Part shown: piece by piece, positions 26,736 through 35,785 of the stretch | Layout of the letters: the number at the start of each line of letters is the position of its first letter | Position numbering within the stretch: position 1 is the stretch's first letter | Assembly (NCBI RefSeq): GCF_016446475.1 | Contig: NZ_JAEHFP010000011.1 | Coordinates: forward strand, 1 to 60,499 | Direction: 5' to 3' | Source of the DNA: Paracoccus binzhouensis | Lineage (GTDB): Bacteria; Pseudomonadota; Alphaproteobacteria; Rhodobacterales; Rhodobacteraceae | DNA length: 60,499 bases | Translations under genes and position numbers: made by a program | The notes under the pieces: model-generated | What the model was told of the DNA's origin: nothing | Seen by the model: the letters and a program-made list of their open reading frames with translations, nothing else | Databases searched by the model: none

Positions 26736-28391
26736 CTAGTCCAGTAGCCTGCGTGCAATAACCTGGGCCTGGATCTCGGCCGCGCCCTCGAAGATGTTGA
26801 GGATGCGCGCGTCGCACAGCACCCGGCTGATGGCGTATTCCAGCGCAAAGCCGTTGCCGCCGTGGATCTGCAGCGCATTGTCGGCCGCGGCCCAGGCGAC
26901 GCGGGCGCCCAGGAGCTTGGCCATCCCGGCCTCGAGATCGCAGCGACGGCCGTGGTCCTTTTCCCAGGCGCTGAAATAGGTCAGCTGCCGGGCGATCATG
27001 ATCTCGACCGCCATCATGGCCAGCTTGTCGGCGACGCGCGGGAACTCGATCAGCGGTTTGCCGAACTGCTTGCGGTCGATGGCATATTGCATGCCGATCT
27101 CGGCCGCGCATTGCGCCACGCCGACGGCACGGGCGGCCGTCTGGATCCGGGCCGATTCAAAGGTTTCCATCAGCTGCTTGAAGCCACGTCCCGGCTCGCC
27201 GCCCAGCAGGTTCTCGCCCTTGACGCGGAAGCCATCGAAGCCCAGCTCGTATTCCTTCATGCCGCGATAGCCCAGCACCTCGATCTCGCCGCCGGTCATG
27301 CCGGGGGTCGGGAAGGGGTCGTCATCGGTGCCGGGGGTCTTTTCCGCCAGGAACATCGACAGGCCGCGCCAGTCGCTGCTTTCGGGATCGGTGCGCGCCA
27401 GCAGCGTCATGACATGCGTGCGCTGCGCATGGGTGATCCAGGTCTTGTTGCCGGTGATCACCCAGTCCTCGCCATCGCGCACGGCGCGGGTGCGCAGGCT
27501 GCCCAGGTCGCTGCCGGTATTCGGCTCGGTGAACACCGCCGTCGACAGGATCTCACCCGAGGCAAGGGCCGGCAGCCATTTCGCCTTCTGCGCCTCGGTG
27601 CCGCCGCAAAGGATCAACTCGGCGGCGATCTCGCTGCGGGTGCCCAGGCTGCCCACGCCGATATAGCCGCGCGACAGCTCCTCGGTGACAACGACCATGG
27701 ACGCCTTGGACAGGCCCAGACCGCCGAATTCCTCGGGGATGGTCAGGCCGAAGACGCCGAGCTCCGCCAGTTCCTCGATGATCTCCATCGGGATCAGCTG
27801 ATCCTTCAGATGCCATTCGTGCGCATTCGGAATCACCCGGTCCTCGGCATAGCGGCGGAACTGGTCGCGGATCATTTCCAGATCTTCGTCGAGCCCGGTG
27901 GCGCCGAAGGTCGCCCCGCCCCGGTTGTCCTGCATCAGCCGCACGAGCTCCGCCCGCGCCGGGGCGCTGTTGCCGCGCATCAGCCCCAGCGCCGCCTCGC
28001 CCGGCTGCCAGTCGATCCCCAGATCCGAGAGCCGGGCGAATTCCGTCTGGCTCATCGGGATGCCGCCGGCGATCTGGGTCAGGTATTCGCCCAGGCCGAT
28101 CTGCAGGATCAGCGCCTCGGTCCGGCCCAGCTTGCCCGCCTCGGCCAGCCGCGCCGCCCAGCCGGTCAGCTGGCGGATCGATTCGACATAGGTGGCAAGC
28201 CAGGACAGGGCATGGGCGGCGTGCTGGTGCTGCTCGAGCAGGTCCGGTTGCGGCTTGCCCGAGGGCGCCACCAGCGTCCGCAGCGCCTCGGTGGCACGGG
28301 ATTGCAGGGCCTCGAGCTCGGGCAGGGCGGCGGCGGCAAGCGCCAGCAGAGCGGAAGGCGTATCGGCGGGCATCGCGGGCATGTCCTTCAT
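26736..28391 (-). CDS. mcd: Methylsuccinyl-CoA dehydrogenase-like acyl-CoA dehydrogenase
   Basis: This 551-residue flavoprotein is longer than ordinary acyl-CoA dehydrogenases (about 380) because of an N-terminal helical extension of about 150 residues, as in methylsuccinyl-CoA dehydrogenase of the ethylmalonyl-CoA pathway. The acyl-CoA dehydrogenase part shows AVFTEPNTGSDLGSLRTRA near residue 290, WITGNKTWITHA-type FAD contacts, GYRGMKEYELGFDGFRV and, near the C-terminus, QIHGGNGFALEYAISRVLCDARILNIFEGAAEIQ. Mcd oxidises (2S)-methylsuccinyl-CoA to mesaconyl-CoA. The start at 28391 gives MKDMPAMPADTP. No other pathway genes are in the window. Confidence 0.8.
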   Translation of the reverse strand: MKDMPAMPADTPSALLALAAAALPELEALQSRATEALRTLVAPSGKPQPDLLEQHQHAAHALSWLATYVESIRQLTGWAARLAEAGKLGRTEALILQIGLGEYLTQIAGGIPMSQTEFARLSDLGIDWQPGEAALGLMRGNSAPARAELVRLMQDNRGGATFGATGLDEDLEMIRDQFRRYAEDRVIPNAHEWHLKDQLIPMEIIEELAELGVFGLTIPEEFGGLGLSKASMVVVTEELSRGYIGVGSLGTRSEIAAELILCGGTEAQKAKWLPALASGEILSTAVFTEPNTGSDLGSLRTRAVRDGEDWVITGNKTWITHAQRTHVMTLLARTDPESSDWRGLSMFLAEKTPGTDDDPFPTPGMTGGEIEVLGYRGMKEYELGFDGFRVKGENLLGGEPGRGFKQLMETFESARIQTAARAVGVAQCAAEIGMQYAIDRKQFGKPLIEFPRVADKLAMMAVEIMIARQLTYFSAWEKDHGRRCDLEAGMAKLLGARVAWAAADNALQIHGGNGFALEYAISRVLCDARILNIFEGAAEIQAQVIARRLLD

Positions 28392-28619
28392 GGCAGACTC
28401 CTTGTGCGGCGTTGCGGCATAAGTAGCGCCTTCGCATCCGCAGCGCAACTATCATGCGCAATGTCGACAATACGCGAACTAAAATGTCCTTCCGGAGAAT
28501 GGCCAAATACCACTCCTGCCCTTGCCGCGATCGGCGCGCCGACCGACCGAACATCCGCGGCCGGGGCCGGAAAACCCGCATGGAAGGCTTCCGGAATCCT
28601 GTCGGAATATCAACGATGA

Positions 28620-29290
28620 TCGGGGGGAGATGGCGCGGCGGCGACGGAAAGCCTTGCACATCTTCGCACTGCCGTGCTCCTCCAACGGAGGGCGAGTGCG
28701 GTGGCCAGACTCCGCGCGGGGTCGGCCAGGATCTGGTGAGCCGCGCAGAACCAACTGGTCAGGCGCAACACAAACCAGCCGGTCTTTCGGCGGAAAGGCA
28801 GCAAGCAGCTGCCCAGGTCGCCCAACCGCATCAGATGAATGCGCAACAACGCATCCCGCACGCCCTTCACGATAGCCAGGTGCTCCTTGTCATGCAGCGC
28901 CTTGACCGGCCGCTGTTCTCCGGGCTGCCAGGATGCGTGGGCGCGCCACTTGACCGCATGGTCACGCGCATTGATTACCAGCAACCCCACCCCGCGCCAG
29001 ATGGCGTAGATCAACGCGCGGGACCGAGACGCCGCTGATTCCGTTCGCGAGCGGTCTTGAACCGGCACCGACTCGCTGATGCGGGCCTCCAGGTCGACAT
29101 AGCCGAACAGTGACTCGCTCGCCCCGGCCGAACGAGCGATGCCGCCCTGCCATTGCCCGACGGGGGGAACCATGTTCTGTAAACCGCGTCGAGGCCCGAC
29201 TGTTTCAGCGGCCTGCCAGGTCCCGAATGCGGAAGCAAGCCCAGGCCATGCCAAGATCAGAGCCGGCATTCTCGATCTCCATCCGTGACG
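28620..29290 (-). pseudogene. Highly degenerate insertion-sequence remnant
   Basis: The minus strand carries SLFGYVDLEARI near 29.1 kb, which resembles the common N-terminal motif LFxYVDLEARV of IS5/IS1182-type transposases, and a faint WFV-like patch near 28.8 kb. The sequence between does not align and no frame is continuous. I consider it transposase debris. There is no other recognisable gene between mcd (28391) and the IS5 remnant at 29.8 kb. Confidence 0.35.
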
Positions 29291-29777
29291 CGCCTTGCCT
29301 ACGTTCAGCGTCTGACAGCCGCAGGCCGGGAGAACCCGCAGCCAGAGACGGCGCCCTGAACATTATGGATAGCCGGTTACCCGGTGCCATTGGTCTCCGG
29401 TTCGACCGACCATGGAGCGGGCGGGGGCCGGCTTGGTCTGCGCCGTGGCGGTTCGCCGCGCCTTGACGGCCGAAGCAAGGAATCGCCGTCCCGGACGCCG
29501 GTCCTGGCTCCGGCCGAACAAGGCCGCCGGGGGTCGTGGACAGGCCGCGAAGAACGCCCACCATGTCCGGACAACGGGATCGGTCTCGGTTCGGGATAGG
29601 GCATGCAGGGCACATTCGCGGGAGTGGTGATCAGCCGGCTGATCGCCCATGTTCGTGACGGCCGGGATGGCGTCATCCTGATTGACGCCCTGTCCGGGAC
29701 GGGACGCCGGGCCCTGCTTTCGACACTGGCTCATCGCCTTTGGGGGACATGTCTCGACCGCCTGGCTGGTGTCGCAG

Positions 29778-30200
29778 CCGACGGCTGTTCTTCAGCTTGC
29801 TGAAGCAACGCTCGCCCATGTTGCGCAGCGTGCAGATGGTGATGTCGACGGCCTTGCGCAGCTTTCGGTGCCTGCGCATCGGAATCATCGACAGGGCGTT
29901 GCGACTCTCGATGTCTTCGCGGATTCTATCAGGGTCATAGCCCCTGTCCGCCACCAGAACGGCAGGCTGCGGCAGGTTGTCGGCCATCACCGGATCATAG
30001 CCCGTATGATCGGAATCCTGGCCGGGCGTGATCTCGGTCCTCATCGGACGGCCCGCACCGTTGACGCGGCGATGGATCCTGGTCGGAAGGCCGCCCCCTG
30101 AACGGCCAAGAGCCTCTTTCGGAGTCCCCCTTTTGCGCCCACCGCATGATGATGGGCGCGGATCGCCGCACAGGGGCCTGGGCATGCAGGGGATTGCGGT
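29778..30200 (-). pseudogene. IS5-family transposase remnant
   Basis: On the minus strand the frame gives GRSGGGLPTRIHRRVNGAGRP, then AVLVADRGYDPDRIREDIESR, IPMRRHRKLR and RNMGERCFSKLKNSRR. These are the GRSRGGxTTKIH, DRGYDxDxxR and RNxxERxFxKLKxxRR blocks of IS5 transposases in the correct order. Upstream, HHHAVGAKGG is in another frame, so a frameshift lies near 30140. Downstream the frame breaks at the position where TRYDK should follow. Both ends of the element are missing. Confidence 0.75.
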
Positions 30201-30373
30201 GGCGCGGCGACAACCTGCCCGAGGGGCGCGGCCTGACCGGCCGGTTCCGGCCGCGATTCTGCGATGCAGCGGAAAGAATTTCCTTCCGTCGCCGATGCGA
30301 GATCCGCCTTCAGCCCAAATGTTCTGCCACCGGGAGACAGGGAAGCAAAACATCCCTGCCGGCCCCGCGATTT

Positions 30374-30406
30374 AAATACATAACATCTATCGACATTAAA
30401 GTATTT
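30374..30406. promoter_or_regulatory. A/T-rich inverted repeat upstream of the ABC importer operon
   Basis: AAATAC (30374-30379) and GTATTT (30401-30406) are inverted repeats separated by 21 bp, in an unusually A/T-rich stretch that begins right after the IS debris and ends 45 bp before ssuA. It is the only visible candidate for a promoter or regulator site of the 30451-38285 block. Confidence 0.35.
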
Positions 30407-30450
30407 CTGCTTAGCCTTGGGTGTCCGGAACACAGCTGGACAGGTTGAAC

Positions 30451-31503
30451 ATGACCGACATGACTATTCGCCCCTTGCTGGCCCTGGCCGTCAGCCTTGC
30501 CCTTTCGACGCCGCCGGCCCTAGCGGCCGAGCCCCTGCCCGACGAGGTGCCCGAGGGCACGGTGCTGCGCGTCGGCGATCCGGTCACGCAGAAGGCTCTG
30601 GAAATCTCGGGCCTGATCGACGAGCTGACCTTCACCGTCGAATGGGCCAACCTCAGCGGCGGCCCGCAGACCAGCGAGGCGTTCCGCGCCCATGCGCTGG
30701 ACGTCGCCAGCGTCGCCGAGATCCCTTCGATCCATGCGACATGGAACGACCTGCCGGTGCGCAACATCGCCTATCGCGAGCGGCTGGACCCCGTCGCCCA
30801 CCCGATCTATCGCTTCGGCATCACCCCCAAGCTGGGCGGCACGATCAAGAGCCTTGGGGATTTCAAGGGCCACCGCATCGCCTACAGCCCCGGACAGGCG
30901 CAGGGCGCGCTGGTCCTGCGCACACTTGAGGCGGCGGGGCTGGGCCGGGACGACGTGACCCTGGTCGAGCTGCCCAGCACCGGCGACGTCTATCCGGTCG
31001 CGCTGGCGGCGGGACAGGTCGACATCGCGCCCCTGGGCAGCACCAATATCGCCCGCTACATCGACCAGTATGGCGATGACGGCGCGACGCTGATCGCCCA
31101 TGGGCTGCGCGACGATCCCAGTCATCTCTGGGCGCCGCAATGGGTGCTGGACGATCCGGCCAAGGCCGCCGCGGCGGCGCAATACGTCAAGCTCTGGGCG
31201 CGGGCGACCGAGTGGATCAACGACCACCCCGAGCAGTTCATCCAGGGCTATTACGTCAAGGACCAGAACCTGTCCTATGAGGACGGCAAGGCCCTGGTCG
31301 AGCAGACCGGCACCCAGGTCATCCCCGCCAGTTGGGACGAGGTGATCGCCCGCCACACCCACACCATCGCCCTGGTGGCCGAAGCGACCGGCAACGAGCC
31401 CTTCGACGCCGAGAAGATCTTCGACCGCCGGTTCGAGAGGATCGCCGCCGAGGCCCTGTCCCGGGGCTCCAGCGCCATCAAGAAAGAGGAGCTGATCCAA
31501 TGA
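30451..31503 (+). CDS. ssuA: SsuA-type periplasmic substrate-binding protein
   Basis: The 350-residue protein has a Sec signal (TIRPLLALAVSLALSTPPALAAE) and the NMT1/SsuA fold: LRVGDPVTQKALEISGL near residue 35, EIPSIHATWNDLPVRNIA, then IKSLGDFKGHRIAYSPGQAQG. Relatives bind alkanesulfonates, taurine, nitrate or thiamine precursors. The coupling to two FMN monooxygenases favours an organosulfur or sulfonate-like ligand. The start at 30451 gives a compact signal peptide; its ribosome site is poor. The stop overlaps the permease start (ATGA). The SsuA name is by family, not by proven substrate. Confidence 0.8.
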   Translation: MTDMTIRPLLALAVSLALSTPPALAAEPLPDEVPEGTVLRVGDPVTQKALEISGLIDELTFTVEWANLSGGPQTSEAFRAHALDVASVAEIPSIHATWNDLPVRNIAYRERLDPVAHPIYRFGITPKLGGTIKSLGDFKGHRIAYSPGQAQGALVLRTLEAAGLGRDDVTLVELPSTGDVYPVALAAGQVDIAPLGSTNIARYIDQYGDDGATLIAHGLRDDPSHLWAPQWVLDDPAKAAAAAQYVKLWARATEWINDHPEQFIQGYYVKDQNLSYEDGKALVEQTGTQVIPASWDEVIARHTHTIALVAEATGNEPFDAEKIFDRRFERIAAEALSRGSSAIKKEELIQ

Positions 31504-32360
31504 CCCTGATCGCGACGGACGATTTCAAGCCGCGGCGGGCGGAAGCCTCGGCCAACCTGCGGCAGCGCCGGCGCAGCGGGGCGCGGGTTCGCCTTGGCCC
31601 CGGCCCCGCCATCCCCTTCGGCCTCCAGATTGGCAGCGTCGGGCTGGTGGTCCTGTGGGCGCTCGGCTCGGGCCTCGGCCTGATCGACCCGCGCATCCTG
31701 TCGGCCCCCTGGACGGTGATGGAGGCCTTCGGGCGGCTGATCGCGGACGGCAAACTGCAGGAGCATCTGGGCATCTCGGCCTGGCGGGCGATCACCGGGC
31801 TGGTGATCGGCGTCGCCATCGGCACCGTGCTGGCGGTCATCGCCGGCCTGTCGCGCTGGGGCGAGGCGATCATCGACGGCCCGATCCAGATCAAGCGCGC
31901 CGTACCGACGCTGGCGCTGATCCCGCTGCTGATGCTGTGGTTCGGCATCGGCGAGCAGATGAAGATCATCACCATCGTCCTGGCGGTGATCGTGCCGATC
32001 TACATCCACACCCACAACGCGCTGCGCAGCATCGACAACCGCTATGTCGAGCTGTCCGAAACGCTGAACCTGTCCCGCGGGACCTTCATCCGGCAGGTGG
32101 TGCTGCCCGGGGCATTGCCCGGTTTCCTGCTGGGGTTGCGCTTCGCCGTGACGCTGTGCTGGGTGTCGCTGGTCGTGGTCGAGCAGGTGAACGCGACCAG
32201 CGGCCTGGGCTACATGATCAACCTGGCCCGCACCTATGGCCAGACCGAGGTCATCGTCGCCGGCATCGTCGTCTATGCCGTGCTGGGCCTTGCCTCGGAT
32301 GCCGCCGTCCGCCTTGCCGAAAGGAGAGCCCTGTCATGGCGTCGCACCCTGTCGCAATAG
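31500..32360 (+). CDS. ssuC: SsuC-type ABC transporter permease
   Basis: The 286-residue inner-membrane permease of the BPD_transp_1 family has about six helices. The ATPase-coupling EAA-type loop reads ELSETLNLSRGTFIRQVVLPGALPGFLLGLRFA near residue 180-215. VEQVNATSGLGYMINLARTYGQTE is the typical SsuC/TauC segment. The first 35 residues are polar and basic and probably cytoplasmic. Overlap with ssuA by 4 bases and with the ATPase gene by 25 bases implies one operon. Confidence 0.9.
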   Translation: MTLIATDDFKPRRAEASANLRQRRRSGARVRLGPGPAIPFGLQIGSVGLVVLWALGSGLGLIDPRILSAPWTVMEAFGRLIADGKLQEHLGISAWRAITGLVIGVAIGTVLAVIAGLSRWGEAIIDGPIQIKRAVPTLALIPLLMLWFGIGEQMKIITIVLAVIVPIYIHTHNALRSIDNRYVELSETLNLSRGTFIRQVVLPGALPGFLLGLRFAVTLCWVSLVVVEQVNATSGLGYMINLARTYGQTEVIVAGIVVYAVLGLASDAAVRLAERRALSWRRTLSQ

Positions 32361-33061
32361 AGGCCGATTTCGCCGTCCGAACCCGCGAGCTTTATCGCGG
32401 CTTCGACGGGCGCACCATTCTGGACGGGCTGGACCTGTCCATCCGGCGGGGCGAGTTCGTGGCCCTGCTGGGCCGGTCGGGATCGGGGAAGAGCACCTTC
32501 CTGAAGGCGCTGGCCGAACTGGATCACGACGTCACCGGATCGGGCGCGCTGGACGTGCCGGAAAACCGCTCGGTGGTGTTCCAGGACGCCCGGCTGCTGC
32601 CCTGGCGCAGCGTGTTGCAGAACGTGACCCTGGGCCTGACGGGGGCCGAGGCGGCCGGCCGCCGCATGCTGGCCGAGGTCGGTCTGGCCGGGCGCGAAGC
32701 GTCCTGGCCGATCGAGCTGTCGGGCGGCGAACAGCAGCGCGTGGCGCTGGCCCGGTCGCTGGTGCGCGAGCCGGAACTGCTGCTGGCCGACGAGCCCTTC
32801 GGGGCGCTGGATGCGCTGACCCGTATCCGCATGCATGTGCTGCTGAAGGAGCTTTGCGCCCGCCACCGCCCCGCCGTCCTGCTGGTTACGCATGACGTGG
32901 ACGAGGCGATCACCCTGGCCGACCGCGTCCTGGTGCTGGAGGACGGCGCCTTCGTCGAGGATTTGCCCATCGACCTGCCAAGCCCGCGCGAACACGACAA
33001 CCCGCGCTTCGGCCAGCTTCGCCGCCACCTGCTTGGCAAGCTGGGCGTCTCGACCCACTGA
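32336..33061 (+). CDS. ssuB: SsuB-type ABC transporter ATPase
   Basis: The 241-residue ATPase has Walker A LLGRSGSGKST near residue 43, Q-loop VVFQDARLLPWRSV near residue 80, signature LSGGEQQRVALARSL near residue 130 and Walker B LLLADEPFGALDA, then H-loop VTHDVDEA. The RLLPWRSV context is typical of the nitrate/sulfonate/taurine subfamily. The start overlaps the permease gene. It completes the SsuABC-type importer. Confidence 0.93.
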   Translation: MASHPVAIEADFAVRTRELYRGFDGRTILDGLDLSIRRGEFVALLGRSGSGKSTFLKALAELDHDVTGSGALDVPENRSVVFQDARLLPWRSVLQNVTLGLTGAEAAGRRMLAEVGLAGREASWPIELSGGEQQRVALARSLVREPELLLADEPFGALDALTRIRMHVLLKELCARHRPAVLLVTHDVDEAITLADRVLVLEDGAFVEDLPIDLPSPREHDNPRFGQLRRHLLGKLGVSTH

Positions 33062-33078
33062 TTTCGAAGGAAACCGAC

Positions 33079-34419
33079 ATGTCCCAGCGACAGCTTCACC
33101 TGAACCTTTTCATCTATCCCGGCGGCCATCACGAGGCGGGCTGGCGCTACAAGGGCTCGGACCCGCAGCGCGTGCTCGACATCGGCTATTACCAGGACCT
33201 GGCCCGCAAGGCCGAGGCGGCGAAATTCGACGCGCTGTTCCTTGCCGACGGCCCGGCGCTGGCGGACAATATCCGCTATGCCAGCCGCTTCCGGCTGGAG
33301 CCGCTGACCACGATCACCGCGCTGGCCGCCGCGACCGGCCGCATCGGGCTGATCGCCACCGCCTCGACCACCTATTCCGAGCCCTACAACCTCGCCCGGC
33401 TCTTCGCCTCGGTCGATCACATCTCGGGCGGGCGCGTGGGCTGGAACATTGTCACCACCGGCGCGGCGCAGGCGGCGCAGAACTTCGGGCTGGACGCCCA
33501 TCCGGTCCATGCCGACCGCTACGGCCGCGCGCATGAGTTCCTGGAGGTGGTGACAAAGCTCTGGGACAGCTGGCAGGACGAGGCCCTGGTCATCGACCCC
33601 GACAGCGGCATATTCGCCGATGACGCCCGCATCCACCCCATCGACCATGCTGGCCCGCATTTCCGCGTGCGCGGCCCGCTGAACATCCCGCGCAGCCCGC
33701 AGGGGCGGCCGGTCTATGTGCAGGCCGGCTCGTCCGAAGACGGCCGCCATTTCGCCGCGCTGCATGCCGAGGCGATCTTCACCGCGCATCAGACGCTTGC
33801 CAGCGCGCAGGAATTCTATGCCGACATCAAGGCCCGCGCGCGGGGTGTCGGCCGCGATCCCGATCACATCAAGGTGCTGCCGGGCATCAGCCCTTATATC
33901 GGCTCGACCACGGCCGAGGCGCAGGCCCTGCACGACGAATTCAACGCCCTGACCCAGCCCGCCTATTCGCTGGACGTGCTGAAGCGGATGACCGGGCTGG
34001 ACCTGACCGGGCACGATCTCGACGCGCCCTTCCCGCGCCATCTGGTCGCCCCCGATCCCGACCGGGCCGAGGCCAGCCGCTTCAAGCTGGTGCTGGACAT
34101 CGTGGACCGCGAAAAGCCGACGATCCGGCAGCTGCTGCACCGGATCGCCGGCGCGCGCGGCCATTGGGTCAGCGTCGGCACCCCGGAAAAGATCGCCGAC
34201 GACATCCAGACCTGGTTCGAGAACGGCGCCGCCGACGGCTTCAACGTCATGCCGCCCTGGCTGCACGGCGGCTTCGACGCCTTCGTCGAGCATGTCTTGC
34301 CGATCCTGCGCCGGCGCGGGCTGTTCCGCGACGAATATCGCGGCCGGACCCTGCGGGACCATTTCGGCCTGCCGCGTCCCGGCAGCCTTTACGACCATGC
34401 CGAAAGACGGAGCGCCTGA
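33079..34419 (+). CDS. NtaA/SnaA/DszA-type FMN-dependent monooxygenase, first
   Basis: The 446-residue luciferase-like monooxygenase uses reduced FMN from a separate reductase. Family markers are LHLNLFIYPGGHHEAGWR at the N-terminus, FDALFLADGPAL near residue 50, IGLIATASTTYSEPYNLARLFASLDH-like segment near residue 95, VGWNIVTTG near residue 118 and RPVYVQAGSSEDGRHFAA near residue 210. Members cleave C-N, C-S or C-C bonds in nitrilotriacetate, EDTA, dibenzothiophene sulfone and alkyl sulfonates or sulfones. A Shine-Dalgarno GAAGGAAA lies upstream. It has a second, related copy directly downstream. Confidence 0.9.
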   Translation: MSQRQLHLNLFIYPGGHHEAGWRYKGSDPQRVLDIGYYQDLARKAEAAKFDALFLADGPALADNIRYASRFRLEPLTTITALAAATGRIGLIATASTTYSEPYNLARLFASVDHISGGRVGWNIVTTGAAQAAQNFGLDAHPVHADRYGRAHEFLEVVTKLWDSWQDEALVIDPDSGIFADDARIHPIDHAGPHFRVRGPLNIPRSPQGRPVYVQAGSSEDGRHFAALHAEAIFTAHQTLASAQEFYADIKARARGVGRDPDHIKVLPGISPYIGSTTAEAQALHDEFNALTQPAYSLDVLKRMTGLDLTGHDLDAPFPRHLVAPDPDRAEASRFKLVLDIVDREKPTIRQLLHRIAGARGHWVSVGTPEKIADDIQTWFENGAADGFNVMPPWLHGGFDAFVEHVLPILRRRGLFRDEYRGRTLRDHFGLPRPGSLYDHAERRSA

Positions 34420-34420
34420 G

Positions 34421-35785
34421 ATGCCGCAACCACGACGCCAGATCAAGCTGGGCGCCTTCCTGATGGCCACCGGCCACCATGTCGCGGCCTGGCGCCACCC
34501 CGAGGCACAGGCCGATGCCGGGATCAACATCGCCCATTACCGCCGGCTCGTCGAGACGGCCGAAAAGGCCCGGTTCGACCTGGTCTTCGTCGCCGACAGC
34601 CCGGCCGGCTGGCCACGCGCCAAGGAGCCGGAGGCCCAGCAGCGATCCAGCCAGGGCGCGCATTTCGAGCCGCTGACGCTTTGGTCGGCGCTGTCGCAGG
34701 TCACAAGCCATATCGGCTTCGTCGCCACCGCCTCGACCACCTACGAGGATCCCTACCTGCTGGCCCGCCGCTTCGCCTCGCTGGATCACCTGTCGGGCGG
34801 GCGGGCGGCCTGGAACGTGGTGACGACCGGCGCCGACGTGTCGCACAACTTTTCCATCGCCGGCTACCCGGCCCATGCCGACCGCTACGCGCGGGCCGAG
34901 GAATTCGTGGATCTGGTGCTCGACCTGTGGGATTCGCACGAGGACGGGGCCTTCCCGCGCGACAAGGACAGCGGCATCTTCGTCGACCTAGACAAGGTGC
35001 ATCTGTTGAACCACAAGGGGGCGCATTTCTCGGTCCGGGGGCCCTTGAACGTGCCGCGCCCGGTGCAGGGCCATCCGGTGGTGGTGCAGGCCGGCGCCTC
35101 GGAACCCGGCCGCAGGCTGGCCGCCCGCACGGCCGAGATGATCTTCACCGCCAACCAGACGCTTGAGGATGCGCGGGCCTTCTATGCCGATGTCAAGGGC
35201 CGGCTGGCCGCCCATGGCCGTCGCCCCGAGGACCTGCTGATCGCCCCCGGCATCTTTCCCGTCCTGGGTGGCACAGAGGCCGAGGCGCGGCGCAACCATG
35301 AGGAGATCCAGAACCTGATCCATCCGGCGATCGCCTGGGAGATCCTGCGCCGGCACTATCAGGGGCGCGACCTCAGCGGCTATTCGCTGGACGACAAGGC
35401 CCCGCCGCTGCCCGAAGGCACCGAGCTGAACAAGAGCCGCCTGACGCTGGTCAGCGATCTTGTCGCGCGCGGCAACCTGACGCTGCGCCAGCTTTACCTG
35501 GCGGTCGCGGGGGCGCGCGGGCATCGCGAGGTGGTCGGCACCCCGGAGCAGGTGGCCGACGCCATGCAGGAATGGTTCCAGGGCGGCGCGGCGGATGCCT
35601 TCAACATCATGCCGCCGGTGCTGCCCGGGGGTCTGGACGATTTCGTGGCCGAAGTGGTGCCGATCCTGCGCCGCCGCGGCCTGTTCCGCGAGGAATACGA
35701 GGGGCCGACCCTGCGCGAGAACCTGGGACTGGCGCGGCCCGAGAACCGTTTCGCGGCGCGGCGCAGGGTCTCGGCGGCGGAATGA
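34421..35785 (+). CDS. NtaA/SnaA/DszA-type FMN-dependent monooxygenase, second
   Basis: The 454-residue paralogue of the preceding gene starts one base after its stop. Markers: IKLGAFLMATGHHVAAWRHP at the N-terminus, FDLVFVADSPAG near residue 50, IGFVATASTTYEDPYLLARRFASLDHLSGGR near residue 100 and HPVVVQAGASEPGRRLAA near residue 220. It has an insertion around KEPEAQQRSSQG that the first copy lacks, so the two probably act on different steps or substrates. No flavin reductase gene is adjacent; reduced FMN must come from elsewhere. Confidence 0.9.
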   Translation: MPQPRRQIKLGAFLMATGHHVAAWRHPEAQADAGINIAHYRRLVETAEKARFDLVFVADSPAGWPRAKEPEAQQRSSQGAHFEPLTLWSALSQVTSHIGFVATASTTYEDPYLLARRFASLDHLSGGRAAWNVVTTGADVSHNFSIAGYPAHADRYARAEEFVDLVLDLWDSHEDGAFPRDKDSGIFVDLDKVHLLNHKGAHFSVRGPLNVPRPVQGHPVVVQAGASEPGRRLAARTAEMIFTANQTLEDARAFYADVKGRLAAHGRRPEDLLIAPGIFPVLGGTEAEARRNHEEIQNLIHPAIAWEILRRHYQGRDLSGYSLDDKAPPLPEGTELNKSRLTLVSDLVARGNLTLRQLYLAVAGARGHREVVGTPEQVADAMQEWFQGGAADAFNIMPPVLPGGLDDFVAEVVPILRRRGLFREEYEGPTLRENLGLARPENRFAARRRVSAAE

